A stretch of DNA of 41,057 nt. Source: Gammaproteobacteria bacterium (GTDB taxonomy: Bacteria > Pseudomonadota > Gammaproteobacteria > Pseudomonadales > Halieaceae). Positions 8,699-15,799 of the stretch are shown one piece after another (the stretch's first letter is position 1; the number at the start of each line of letters is the position of its first letter). The stretch covers positions 1-41,057 of the forward strand of contig JAUHYL010000035.1 of NCBI GenBank assembly GCA_030426545.1. The letters are read 5' to 3'. The position numbers were made by a program, and so were the translations under genes. A model generated the notes under the pieces. That model did no database searches. It was given only the letters and a program-made list of their open reading frames with translations, and had not been told where the DNA came from.

Positions 8699-9985
8699 TT
8701 ATTGTGGCGGCGCGACGGGGGGCGGCATGTCTCCCGGGCCCTGCGGGGGCATACCGGGAGGTGGCGGCAAGTCGCCGCGCACCATACGCAGGAAGTTGAC
8801 GATGCCCAGCCGCAGCATGTCGCGGGTGCCATCGCATGCGTCGCCCACCCAGGCGTCATTCAGGAAGCGGCCCGGTTCGTAGGCCTCGCTGAGGCCGTAG
8901 CTGCCCAGAATCTTCAGGGCGCGTTCGGCGTTGCGAATGGCAACGTCTACCGCGAAGGTCTTGGCGGCCGGCGAGATGATGCCCGCCGCCTGCGGGTCGC
9001 CGTTGTCCGCAGCCCAGGCAAGTTTCCAGACCATCAGGCGTGCCGCTTCAAGGTCCGCGACCATGTCCGCAAGCTTGAGCTGTACCGCCTGGTGATTGAT
9101 GATCGGCGTGCCCCAGCTTACCCGTTCGTTGGCGTAGGCGTACGCAACATCCAGCGCGGCCCGTGCCAGGCCTATGTACGTCGCCGCGAGTCCGGCAGCG
9201 AGGTAGGGAATCGTCTGCATGAAGAAAATGGCGCCGTTGGCGCCCTCTTCGCCAATGCGGTTCTCCTCCGGCACCTGGACATTGTCGAGAAAGACCTCGC
9301 AGTGCATGGCGGTTTTCCAGCCGATAAGGTGATTTTTCGCCCCGAGACTCAGCCCTGGCGAGTCTGCGGGGACGAGGAACATGGAGGTACTGTCCATCGC
9401 CGGGCGGTTGAGGTCGGTGCGGGCCATCACGAAAAAGGACCTGGCGGCCCCCGCATTGGTAGAAAAGCCCGCCTTGCTGCCGTTGAGCGTGTACACACCG
9501 TCGCCGCGCACTGCAGTGGATCGCAGGCCGATCTTCGGATCGGGTATTGGGCAGAAGGAGTCGGCGCCGGCGACATTGGGTTCGCTGCTGGCAGAGGCGA
9601 GTACGTGGTCAGTCTCGCCGGTGAATCGATTAAGCCAGTACTCCCGCTGCTGGTCGTTGGCGCCCTTGAGTATGATGATCGGGGACGTGGTGCTGACATT
9701 GAAATAGGACGCCGCGATACCCAGGTCAACCGCGCCGAACTCTTCCATGATCAGCACGTTGTCCATGCAGGTTCCGCCCAGGCCGCCGTACTCCTCGGGA
9801 ATCAGAATTTTCGTGAACCCCAGTTCAACGCCGCGGGCGTAGGTGTCTTTCAGGATGTCCCAGGGCGTCTGGTCAGGTCTGCGCGCCATGATCGCCGCCG
9901 CGGCGGGCCGGATCTCCTTTTCCGCGAAGTCTTTTGCGGTCTGTTGGTACATTCTCTGTTCGTCAGTCAGACTGAAATCGATCAT
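8699..9985 (-). CDS. Acyl-CoA dehydrogenase family protein with Asp at the catalytic Glu position and a Pro-rich tail
   Basis: A 428-residue flavoprotein with all three acyl-CoA dehydrogenase domains: N-terminal helices (DFSLTDEQR), middle beta-domain (SSEPNVAG...), and C-terminal helices (ERVSWGTPIINHQA, ILGSYGLSEAYEPGRFLNDA). The family oxidises acyl-CoA thioesters to 2-enoyl-CoA using FAD. The usual catalytic Glu of the IYEGT motif is replaced: the aligned segment is ACDGTRDM with D385. The last 26 residues are a proline-rich tail, unusual for this family. It is paralogous to the enzyme at 27310. The ATG at 9985 gives the canonical N-terminus. The gene lies 58 bases downstream of an ANTAR-type attenuator, behind the kinase-regulator genes, so antitermination should control it. 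Confidence 0.9.
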   Translation of the reverse strand: MIDFSLTDEQRMYQQTAKDFAEKEIRPAAAAIMARRPDQTPWDILKDTYARGVELGFTKILIPEEYGGLGGTCMDNVLIMEEFGAVDLGIAASYFNVSTTSPIIILKGANDQQREYWLNRFTGETDHVLASASSEPNVAGADSFCPIPDPKIGLRSTAVRGDGVYTLNGSKAGFSTNAGAARSFFVMARTDLNRPAMDSTSMFLVPADSPGLSLGAKNHLIGWKTAMHCEVFLDNVQVPEENRIGEEGANGAIFFMQTIPYLAAGLAATYIGLARAALDVAYAYANERVSWGTPIINHQAVQLKLADMVADLEAARLMVWKLAWAADNGDPQAAGIISPAAKTFAVDVAIRNAERALKILGSYGLSEAYEPGRFLNDAWVGDACDGTRDMLRLGIVNFLRMVRGDLPPPPGMPPQGPGDMPPPVAPPQ

Positions 9986-10042
9986 CTTGTTGCATCCTGC
10001 ATTGCTTGCCGGTGAGTTCGAATAGGGAAAACTGGCGCGCAC

Positions 10043-10077
10043 AAAAAAGCCCTCCCCGCTGTATGCGGGGAAGGCTT
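10043..10077 (-). terminator. Strong intrinsic terminator (part of ANTAR attenuator)
   Basis: On the minus strand AAGCCTTCCCCGC (10077-10065) pairs with GCGGGGAGGGCTT (10059-10047) over 13 base pairs with one G-T wobble. The loop is five bases and a run of six T (10048-10043) follows. It lies after the ANTAR regulator gene and before the acyl-CoA dehydrogenase gene on the same strand. Confidence 0.9.
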
Positions 10078-10108
10078 CGTTACCTTTTTGCGAGACGCCA
10101 TTGCCTCG
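10043..10108 (-). promoter_or_regulatory. ANTAR dual-hairpin target RNA with overlapping terminator
   Basis: Hairpin P1 (10108-10091) is CGAGGC-AATGGC-GTCTCG, a six-pair stem with a hexaloop. After a four-base linker, hairpin P2 (10086-10071) is AAGGT-AACGAA-GCCTT, a five-pair stem with a hexaloop. Both loops have A at position 1 and G at position 4, the established signature of RNA targets of ANTAR-domain antiterminators such as EutV, NasR and AmiR. The 3' half of P2 (10077-10071) is also the base of the terminator stem, so P2 and the terminator cannot form together. The ANTAR protein should stabilise P1/P2 and allow read-through into the acyl-CoA dehydrogenase and NmrA-like genes. It starts 44 bases after the regulator's stop. 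Confidence 0.85.
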
Positions 10109-10152
10109 AAGTTGTGGAATTGTTAACCCGCGTTGTGGTGACTGTCAAGTGG

Positions 10153-10722
10153 TCAGTTGCCCGTGTACAACTCAATAATCAACTCTGCGACGCGTGACTG
10201 CGTTACGTTTTTGTTCATGCTGACCTTCTGGATTTTGCGGTACGCCTGCGCCTCGGTGATTTTCTCGTGTTCGCACAGCAGGGCCTTGGCGCGCTCCATT
10301 ACTTTTCTGTCCTGCAGTTGCTGCTGCAGGCGCTCGACCTTGTCACTGAGTTGCGCCTCGCGCAGAAAGTGCGTAACGGCCAGCTCCACCGCAGGCTCGA
10401 TATCCTGCTCCCGAAAGGGTTTGGTGAGGTATGCCATGACGCCTGCGTCGCGCGCCGCATGTACGAAATCGGGGCTGCTATGGGCAGTCAGCATGATGAT
10501 TGGAATGTCGCGCGCCAGAATGCGCGACACTTCGATGCCGTCGACATTGGGCATTCTGATGTCCAGAATGATCACGTCCGGCGCGGCCTGTTCGACCCGG
10601 GACAATACCTCGGCCCCGTCAGCCGCCTCGCCGCACACGCTGTAACCCAGGCCCTCCAGCAGTTCACGCAGGTCAGCGCGGATCAGTGCCTCGTCATCAG
10701 CGATCAGTACCTTAAGTGCCAT
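10153..10722 (-). CDS. ANTAR-domain response regulator (RNA-binding antiterminator)
   Basis: A 189-residue two-domain protein. The receiver domain (about residues 3-120) has the acidic pair D9/D10, phospho-acceptor D54 in ILDIRMPNVDG, T79 and K101. A coiled-coil linker (KVERLQQQLQDRKVMERAK) leads into the C-terminal ANTAR domain (about 125-185), with the pattern AKALLCEHEKITEAQAYRKIQ...VTQSRVAELII. ANTAR proteins bind two-hairpin RNA and block formation of a terminator; phosphorylation promotes dimerisation in EutV-type members. The ATG at 10722 overlaps the 3' end of the kinase gene by 11 bases, so the pair is translationally coupled. A matching dual-hairpin target lies immediately downstream, and related leaders occur at 12027 and 15756. 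Confidence 0.95.
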   Translation of the reverse strand: MALKVLIADDEALIRADLRELLEGLGYSVCGEAADGAEVLSRVEQAAPDVIILDIRMPNVDGIEVSRILARDIPIIMLTAHSSPDFVHAARDAGVMAYLTKPFREQDIEPAVELAVTHFLREAQLSDKVERLQQQLQDRKVMERAKALLCEHEKITEAQAYRKIQKVSMNKNVTQSRVAELIIELYTGN

Positions 10723-11878
10723 AATCGTAAGCGATCCCGCTAACCTCTGATTCCGCGCGCGGAAACTGCACCTGTGCGGATGTTCCGCAGGCGTTGCTGC
10801 TGAGGGTAAAAGACCCCTTGAGCTCGCCACGCACCAGTGTCTGTACGATGCTCAGCCCAAGACCCCCGTGCTCGTCCAATGTGAAACCCTCGGCCAACCG
10901 CTGGCCGGTATTGCTCACGCGGGTGAACAGCATGTCACCGCTCGATCCTACGGTCACCGTAATTCCCGCCTGCCCGCTGCCGCCGTGCTGTACGGCGTTG
11001 TCCACCAACTCGTTGATCACCAGCACCAGTGCTGTCGCCTGCTTTGAGTTGACCCGGATCGCCCCTTCGCCCTCCTGCTGCACATTGAGGTTGATAGCGG
11101 TGGGACGGGGCAATAGTCGGCACACCCGCACGGCGATATCCTGCAGATCCAGTTGCCCGATATCGCCCGCCGATAAGGCCTCATGGACCTGCGCGATACT
11201 CATGATGCGCTGAATGCTCTCGGTGAGCGCGCGCTCGGCCGTGGTTTCGTCCAGGCGCCTGAGTTGCATGCGCAGCAGTGAGGCGACGGTTTGCAGGTTG
11301 TTTTTGATGCGGTGGTGAATTTCTTTATAAAACGTGGTGTTCGCTACCTGCGACCGGGTGTGTGCGAAAACCGCCATTTGGCCGGCGATGGCGCGCAGCA
11401 GCTCGCTGCGTTGCGGGTCCAGCGGTTGCTCTGCATGAGGTGCATGCCCGGAGCCAAAATACAGGTTCAACGCACCGATCACTTCCTCCTGAAATTGCAG
11501 CGGAAGCGAAACGCTATAGCCGTCGTAACCGTCCGGGCGCGCCGGACCCGCGCCCACTTCACAGTTCAACTCGCTGGAAATGGCTTTGCCGTTGTGCATC
11601 TGCCAGCGCGCCAGACCTTTGTCATACTCGGCGAGTGGCTCCGTGGGTGCAAAGCCCGGTGCGTGGGCCTGGGCCTCCCGGATTAGCAGACGGTGCTGTG
11701 GATCGCGCACCCACAGGTGCAGTGCGTCCAGTTCCAATAGTTCGCGCAGCTTGGCCGCAACCTCCTGGTAGCCCTCACTGGACCCCAGTGCACTATCCAG
11801 CACGTGACCAATGCGGTTGAGAAATTCCACATGGTGGATGCGGTGGCGAAACATCAGATTCCAGGGCGTCGGTATCAT
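10712..11878 (-). CDS. GAF-domain sensor histidine kinase (HisKA_2/EutW-like)
   Basis: A 388-residue soluble kinase with no transmembrane segment, so it should sense a cytoplasmic signal. A GAF-type sensory domain covers about residues 25-175. The HisKA_2 phospho-acceptor helix follows, with H189 in EIHHRIKNNLQTVASLL, and then the ATPase domain with an N-box (NELVDNAVQHG) and G-box (HGGLGLSIV). This is the kinase class that pairs with ANTAR regulators, as in EutW/EutV. It overlaps the regulator gene by 11 bases. It is divergent from TonB receptor 1, with a 263-base shared upstream region. A second in-frame ATG (codon 9) is an alternative start. The ligand is unknown; a metabolite of the imported compound is a reasonable inference. 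Confidence 0.93.
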   Translation of the reverse strand: MIPTPWNLMFRHRIHHVEFLNRIGHVLDSALGSSEGYQEVAAKLRELLELDALHLWVRDPQHRLLIREAQAHAPGFAPTEPLAEYDKGLARWQMHNGKAISSELNCEVGAGPARPDGYDGYSVSLPLQFQEEVIGALNLYFGSGHAPHAEQPLDPQRSELLRAIAGQMAVFAHTRSQVANTTFYKEIHHRIKNNLQTVASLLRMQLRRLDETTAERALTESIQRIMSIAQVHEALSAGDIGQLDLQDIAVRVCRLLPRPTAINLNVQQEGEGAIRVNSKQATALVLVINELVDNAVQHGGSGQAGITVTVGSSGDMLFTRVSNTGQRLAEGFTLDEHGGLGLSIVQTLVRGELKGSFTLSSNACGTSAQVQFPRAESEVSGIAYDYGT

Positions 11879-11959
11879 GGAGCTATTACAGCAGAATCAG
11901 GGTGGCGTAGACAGCGAGCAGGGGTACCGGCCACCTAAGTTTCAGCTATGTCTGCCTGA

Positions 11960-11972
11960 GCATAAGTTATGC
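11960..11972. promoter_or_regulatory. Perfect palindrome GCATAAGTTATGC, candidate operator
   Basis: GCATAA-G-TTATGC is a perfect palindrome around one central base. It lies in the divergent region between the histidine kinase and TonB receptor 1. Similar words occur upstream of other genes here: CAAAAGTTATGAC at 25322, CCATAACTTATC at 27205 and CCATAACT at 17013. A shared transcription-factor site is possible; none of the regulators in the window can be tied to it. Confidence 0.4.
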
Positions 11973-11976
11973 AGAA

Positions 11977-12076
11977 CGGGTTGACTCCAGCCCGCGCTGC
12001 GAGGAGAGTGGAGCCATGAGAATTTCGGGTGACGAAGCCCCTTTGACTGCGTAAGCAGCAGAGGGGCTTTTTTTTT
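11977..12076 (+). promoter_or_regulatory. Leader attenuator of TonB receptor 1 with ANTAR-like P2
   Basis: Hairpin CGGGTT-GACTCC-AGCCCG (11977-11994) has a six-base loop. Further on, GGGT-GACGAA-GCCC (12027-12040) has the same geometry as P2 of the 10071-10086 element: a T-G closing pair, a hexaloop ending in GAA with G at position 4, and a 3' arm that opens the terminator stem. Loop position 1 is G rather than the consensus A, and no canonical A1/G4 first hairpin was found. It is therefore a divergent ANTAR target candidate or another attenuator type. Confidence 0.55.
12035..12076 (+). terminator. Intrinsic terminator in the 5' leader of TonB receptor 1
   Basis: AAGCCCCT (12035-12042) pairs with AGGGGCTT (12062-12069). 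An inner CTGC-GTAA-GCAG stem-loop closes the structure, and nine T follow (12068-12076). It lies 65 bases upstream of the receptor start, in the same direction. No gene upstream on this strand needs it, so it is most likely a regulated attenuator. Confidence 0.88.
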
Positions 12077-12141
12077 ACCGATTGCGCACGGCGTCGGAGA
12101 AAACGGCGCGCTACTGATCCCGTCCACGATGGAGGCTGATA

Positions 12142-14532
12142 GTGAACAAGCATAAGACCGAGAAAACGATCCTCCCCCTGGCACTTGCGTCTGCTCTGGC
12201 GACTGGCTCGCTGGTTCAGAGTGCAGCGGCACAGACTGCACTGGAGGAAGTGCGCGTTACTGCACAGAAGCGGGAGCAGAGCCTGCAGGAGGTCCCCGTG
12301 GCTGTCAGCGTATTCAACGCGGATGACCTGCAGAATGCGAGCTTTGTGTCGTTGTCAGATGCGCTGGACTTTTCGCCCAATGTGCGTCGCACCTCTGGCC
12401 CCAGCGGCACCAATGACGCCTTTTTCTTCTTCCGCGGCGTCGGCCAGACAGACAACAACATCAACGTCGACCCGGGTGTTGGTGTGTACATCGATGAGGT
12501 TTACCTTGGTCGCCTGCAGGGCGCATCCCTGAATCTGTTCGATGCCCAGAGAATAGAGATACTGCGCGGCCCGCAGGGTACGTTCTTCGGCCGCAACACC
12601 ATGGGCGGTGCGGTGAACATGACCACCCGTGACCCCAGCGAAGAGCCCTCGTTCCAGGCGAGGGTGGTGGCTGGGGAGCGCGATCGGTTCGACGTTTATG
12701 GCGCTGCGTCCGGTTATCTGACCGACAATTTCGGCGCGCGCATTTCTGCTTACACACGCAGCCAGGACGGTTGGACGGAGAGCATTTACAACGGCGAAAC
12801 CTACGGTGATGTAGACGAGCAGGGCGCACGCCTGAAATTACTCTGGGACGTTTCCGACCGGTTGATGGTCAGCTTTGGTGCTGACTACGCCACGGACAGT
12901 GGCACCCAGGTGGGCAGGAGCCTGATCGGCTTTAACCCGGAGGCGAACACGGTATTGGCGGGAACTTTCTCGCCGCCGGGAGCGCCCTTCATGATTCCGC
13001 CCTTTGATCTGGTGGGTAACTCGCCCACGCTGGTGCCCTTTCCACTGGACATGGGTGACGAGTTGGATGCGGATCCGTTTGACGACAGGATTTTTAGCGA
13101 GGGCGATGCCACCAGCGATACCGACCGCGGTGGGGCTAACCTCACGGTAAAGTGGGGCGGCGACAGCATCTCGATCAAGTCAATCACGGCCTGGCGCGAT
13201 GTTGACCAGGAGACCGGGTCCGATCTCGATGGCACCGGTTACCACTTTTACAATGCTGAATTCGATACCAGCGCAGAGCAGTTCAGCCAGGAGTTCCAGT
13301 TTACCGGCACGGCGCTTGATGATCGCCTGGCCTGGACCGGTGGCCTGTATTACATGGACGAGCAGGTGGAGGGTTTCACCGGTATCTGTGTGGGCGTGAC
13401 CGAACCGCCGCAGGGGCCACCAAACCCGTTCCCGCCACTGTGGATACCCGATCCTTCGACAACCCAACGCAACGACGATCGTTGTTTGCAGTTTGTATCC
13501 AACATCGAACTCGATGTTGAATCCTATGCCGCCTACGGCCAGGTTGAATATGATCTGACCGATCGCCTCACCGCTATTGCCGGGTTCCGCTATACCGATG
13601 AGGAGAAGGACCAGGAGTTCCTCACGTTCAGCGACAACACCGACGGCGTATTGTCCTGGCTGCCGCCACCCATTGCGCCGCTACCGGGCACCACCGCGCC
13701 GGGCGTGGGCCCCGAGACACCGCCCTACAAGTTCAACAAGTCGTGGGATGAATTCTCTCCCCGACTGGGTGTCGATTACACGCTGAACGACGATGCCAGT
13801 GTTTACTTCACCTGGTCCAACGGCTTCAAGAGTGGCGGTTTCGCCGGTCGCGCAACGCCGGGCAAGGCGGTGGAGGATTTTGACCCGGAAACACTGGAGT
13901 CCTGGGAGCTGGGCTTCAAATCGGAGTGGCTTGACCGGCGTGTGCGCTGGAACACTGCCGTGTTCTTCTCCGACTACGATGATATCCAGATGCTGGTGCT
14001 CGATTCCGTGATCGCGGGCAATCCCCAGTTCATCACGATCAACGGTGGGCGCAACGAGATCTGGGGTGTTGAGTCCGAAGTCTGGGCGATTCCTTTGCCT
14101 GGTCTGGAACTGACGCTGGGCGTCGGTTACCTTGAGAACGAGTGGAAGGACCTGGCGGAAGGTGCCGTCATTGAAGAAAGCGACGAGTTGCCCAACGCGC
14201 CGGAGTGGACAGTCAACTTCTCCGCGCAGTACATGCTGCCGTTGGGCGACCTGGGTAATTTGCTGATGCGCGGCGACTACTCCTACACGTCGGAAGTCTC
14301 TTTCCAGCCAGCCAACGAACCGCTGGACATCCAGGATGAGTACGACCTCGTGAATGTGCGTTTTGCCTACCTGCCCGTTTCGGGTAACTGGAGCGTCGCG
14401 CTGTACGGTCGCAACGTGTTCGAGGAGGAGTATTTCCTGACGGCGAGCGACAACAGCAACGATCTTGGCGTGGCCACTGCGGTGTCGGCGCCGCCCTCGG
14501 AGTGGGGTATCGAGCTGAACATCGATTTCTGA
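12142..14532 (+). CDS. TonB-dependent outer-membrane receptor 1
   Basis: A 796-residue receptor. The signal peptide covers about residues 1-30. A TonB-box-like EEVRVTAQ follows, then the plug domain (to about residue 165) with the strongly conserved LRGPQGTFFGRNTMGG. The rest is the 22-strand barrel, ending in aromatic F796 for outer-membrane assembly. The GTG start at 12142 has GGAGG six bases upstream. Family members import siderophores, vitamins, carbohydrates or hydrophobic and aromatic compounds using TonB energy. The position beside a kinase-ANTAR pair and catabolic genes argues for uptake of a carbon source rather than iron. It is paralogous to the receptor at 29415. A terminator follows the stop. 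Confidence 0.95.
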   Translation: MNKHKTEKTILPLALASALATGSLVQSAAAQTALEEVRVTAQKREQSLQEVPVAVSVFNADDLQNASFVSLSDALDFSPNVRRTSGPSGTNDAFFFFRGVGQTDNNINVDPGVGVYIDEVYLGRLQGASLNLFDAQRIEILRGPQGTFFGRNTMGGAVNMTTRDPSEEPSFQARVVAGERDRFDVYGAASGYLTDNFGARISAYTRSQDGWTESIYNGETYGDVDEQGARLKLLWDVSDRLMVSFGADYATDSGTQVGRSLIGFNPEANTVLAGTFSPPGAPFMIPPFDLVGNSPTLVPFPLDMGDELDADPFDDRIFSEGDATSDTDRGGANLTVKWGGDSISIKSITAWRDVDQETGSDLDGTGYHFYNAEFDTSAEQFSQEFQFTGTALDDRLAWTGGLYYMDEQVEGFTGICVGVTEPPQGPPNPFPPLWIPDPSTTQRNDDRCLQFVSNIELDVESYAAYGQVEYDLTDRLTAIAGFRYTDEEKDQEFLTFSDNTDGVLSWLPPPIAPLPGTTAPGVGPETPPYKFNKSWDEFSPRLGVDYTLNDDASVYFTWSNGFKSGGFAGRATPGKAVEDFDPETLESWELGFKSEWLDRRVRWNTAVFFSDYDDIQMLVLDSVIAGNPQFITINGGRNEIWGVESEVWAIPLPGLELTLGVGYLENEWKDLAEGAVIEESDELPNAPEWTVNFSAQYMLPLGDLGNLLMRGDYSYTSEVSFQPANEPLDIQDEYDLVNVRFAYLPVSGNWSVALYGRNVFEEEYFLTASDNSNDLGVATAVSAPPSEWGIELNIDF

Positions 14533-14552
14533 CCTCTTGCGGGTCTTTTGAC

Positions 14553-14587
14553 GGGCGCTTCTCTTGCGATTGGCGCCCTTTTTTTTT
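14553..14587 (+). terminator. Intrinsic terminator after TonB receptor 1
   Basis: GGGCGC (14553-14558) pairs with GCGCCC (14573-14578) and nine T follow. It starts 21 bases after the receptor's stop and makes that gene a single-gene transcript. Confidence 0.88.
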
Positions 14588-15038
14588 GCCGGCTGGGTCA
14601 AACCCGCCAGCGCAGGGGAAGGCGTCTGTCGAGATAGGGGCGCGTACCTGTGTTTCCACGTAGACATCGATTCCGCCGTGACCTACAGTTTCGCAATGGT
14701 CAAGCCGCGCGCGTTCTTCAGACGTTGGTTGGACGACGACAGACTGCTGGCGTGGAATACGAGTACGTCGTCCGATTTGTGCTCTGTGGGCAATCTGTAT
14801 GTCAACGGTACCCAGTACAGAGCGACAGAGCCTGTCGCGGACAATTTTCTTCACCGTCTGGTGTCGATCGATCCGTTTAGAGCCTCCGGGAGCACGCAAT
14901 TCGTGCGCACCTTCTCCTGGCTGCCGGGTGAACACTCGAGGCCGACGGCAATCAGGTTTCTCCGGTAGCTATCAAGCCTATCCAGGCGAATAGGGGCCGA
15001 TGCGGGGACAGACCCCCGGGGGTGACTGGCCCCTTCCT
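14588..15038. other. Non-coding stretch, no supported gene
   Basis: About 450 bases with no convincing gene. Open frames of up to 134 codons on the plus strand and a longer minus-strand frame have no ribosome site, no recognisable motif and atypical composition. A short G/C-rich inverted-repeat cluster lies near its end (15004-15033). The stretch could be a decayed gene remnant. Confidence 0.5.
15004..15033. repeat. REP-like inverted repeat (GGGGACAGACCCC type)
   Basis: GGGGACAGACCCC (15004-15016) is an inverted repeat with an ACAGA centre. It runs into CCCCCGGGGG and then GGGG-TGACTGG-CCCC. The word GGGGACAGACCCC resembles short palindromes scattered in many gammaproteobacterial genomes near REP-associated transposases. 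Only one copy is visible here, so the assignment is tentative. Confidence 0.35.
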
Positions 15039-15548
15039 TCAGAGATACCGGTAAGAGAGATCGCCGCGACCGCGCTCGCCCTTGGGCAGTTCGCTGTTCT
15101 CCTCGTACCAGCGCTCCGGAATCGGCAGCATGCGCGCCCAGTCGAGTACCTCGGTGCGCTGGCTGATCAGCCAGTTGCCGTCAATGCGTTCGAAGCGGTC
15201 GAGATAGCGCGCGCCGATTACCAGTTCCATGAGTTCGTCGCCCTGCTGAAGCACATGATGGGCGTACACGTAGGACTCGGCCGAGGCGCGTCCGCCATCG
15301 ACCTCGATGAGTATGTTGCTGACGCAGTGCTGCGTGTCGCGCATGCTGCCCTGGAAATCGATGGCCACATCGACAAAGCCGCCGGCGTCGCCCTGGTAGA
15401 TATTGCCGTAGTCGATATGCGCATCGTCCGCGAACAACCCCTGCAGCAAATCGCGGTCGAGGCGGTCCAGGGCTCGGCAGTAGCGGTAGAGAGTTTCCTG
15501 TATGGCCTGCTTGGCGAGCAGGGTTTCGATGGCCGCGTTTTCTGGCAT
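15039..15548 (-). CDS. SnoaL-like (NTF2-fold) protein
   Basis: A 169-residue protein of the SnoaL/NTF2-like superfamily. The typical start is a helix (IETLLAKQAIQETLYRYCRALDRLD) followed by LFADDAHIDYG. It then shows a beta-rich half containing VSNILIEVDG, YVYAHHVLQ and GARYLDRFERIDGNWLI. Family members include polyketide cyclases, dehydratases such as scytalone dehydratase, and ring-hydroxylating small subunits; the conserved Asp/His pattern fits a small-molecule lyase or isomerase. It stands alone on the minus strand, divergent from the DapA-like catabolic operon with a 401-base gap. Its location suggests a step in the same pathway. The reaction is unknown. Confidence 0.85.
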   Translation of the reverse strand: MPENAAIETLLAKQAIQETLYRYCRALDRLDRDLLQGLFADDAHIDYGNIYQGDAGGFVDVAIDFQGSMRDTQHCVSNILIEVDGGRASAESYVYAHHVLQQGDELMELVIGARYLDRFERIDGNWLISQRTEVLDWARMLPIPERWYEENSELPKGERGRGDLSYRYL

Positions 15549-15755
15549 GGGCGTTCTCCCGGTCGGTGATCAGTGTGCATGATAAGTGCAGATCCGGATT
15601 CCCGCACCTTCCCAGGGCAGGGGCAGGCATAACCATATGGAACCTCGCCCGGCAGAGAACGAATTTGAGCAGGGCCCGCCTGCTGCGCGATGATGCGAGT
15701 TCGCAGCGTTGTCGCAGCGACGGGCCAGGAGCAGAAACGGCAGCGCCACAGCACC

Positions 15756-15799
15756 GGGTGAAGAAGCCCCACCACCGCCAAGCGGTGGTGGGGCTTTTT
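15756..15799 (+). promoter_or_regulatory. Leader attenuator of the DapA/NicX operon with ANTAR-like P2
   Basis: GGGT-GAAGAA-GCCC (15756-15769) matches the P2 position at 12027-12040: the 15-base word GGGTGA(C/A)GAAGCCCC differs at one base. The 3' arm again opens the terminator stem. Upstream RNA can fold strongly (GGCCCG with CGGGCC, GCTGCG with CGCAGC, GTCG-CAG-CGAC), but no A1/G4 hexaloop was found for a canonical first hairpin. Loop position 1 is G, not A. Confidence 0.5.
15764..15799 (+). terminator. Very strong intrinsic terminator upstream of the DapA-like gene
   Basis: AAGCCCCACCACCGC (15764-15778) pairs perfectly over 15 bases with 15782-15796, leaving a CAA loop and a T5 tract. It lies 150 bases before the DapA-like gene in the same direction. 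The SnoaL-like gene runs the other way and away from it, so this terminator ends no upstream gene and is best read as a leader attenuator. Confidence 0.85.

Noticed and set aside
8702-10015. Long plus-strand open frame (437 codons) antisense to acyl-CoA dehydrogenase 1
   Set aside because: It lies entirely within a clearly homologous gene on the other strand, has no recognisable motif, and arises from GC-rich codon bias.
11995-12040. Resemblance of CGAGGAG and GGAGAG words in the receptor leader to SAH, glycine or THF riboswitch cores
   Set aside because: Only short words match; the order and pairing of conserved elements of those riboswitches are absent.
13681-14667. Minus-strand open frame of 328 codons across the 3' half of TonB receptor 1
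   Set aside because: It is a shadow of the receptor's coding strand, and its composition and motifs show no protein family.
14564-14968. Small plus-strand open frame after TonB receptor 1
   Set aside because: It starts within the terminator region, has no ribosome site and no recognisable sequence pattern.
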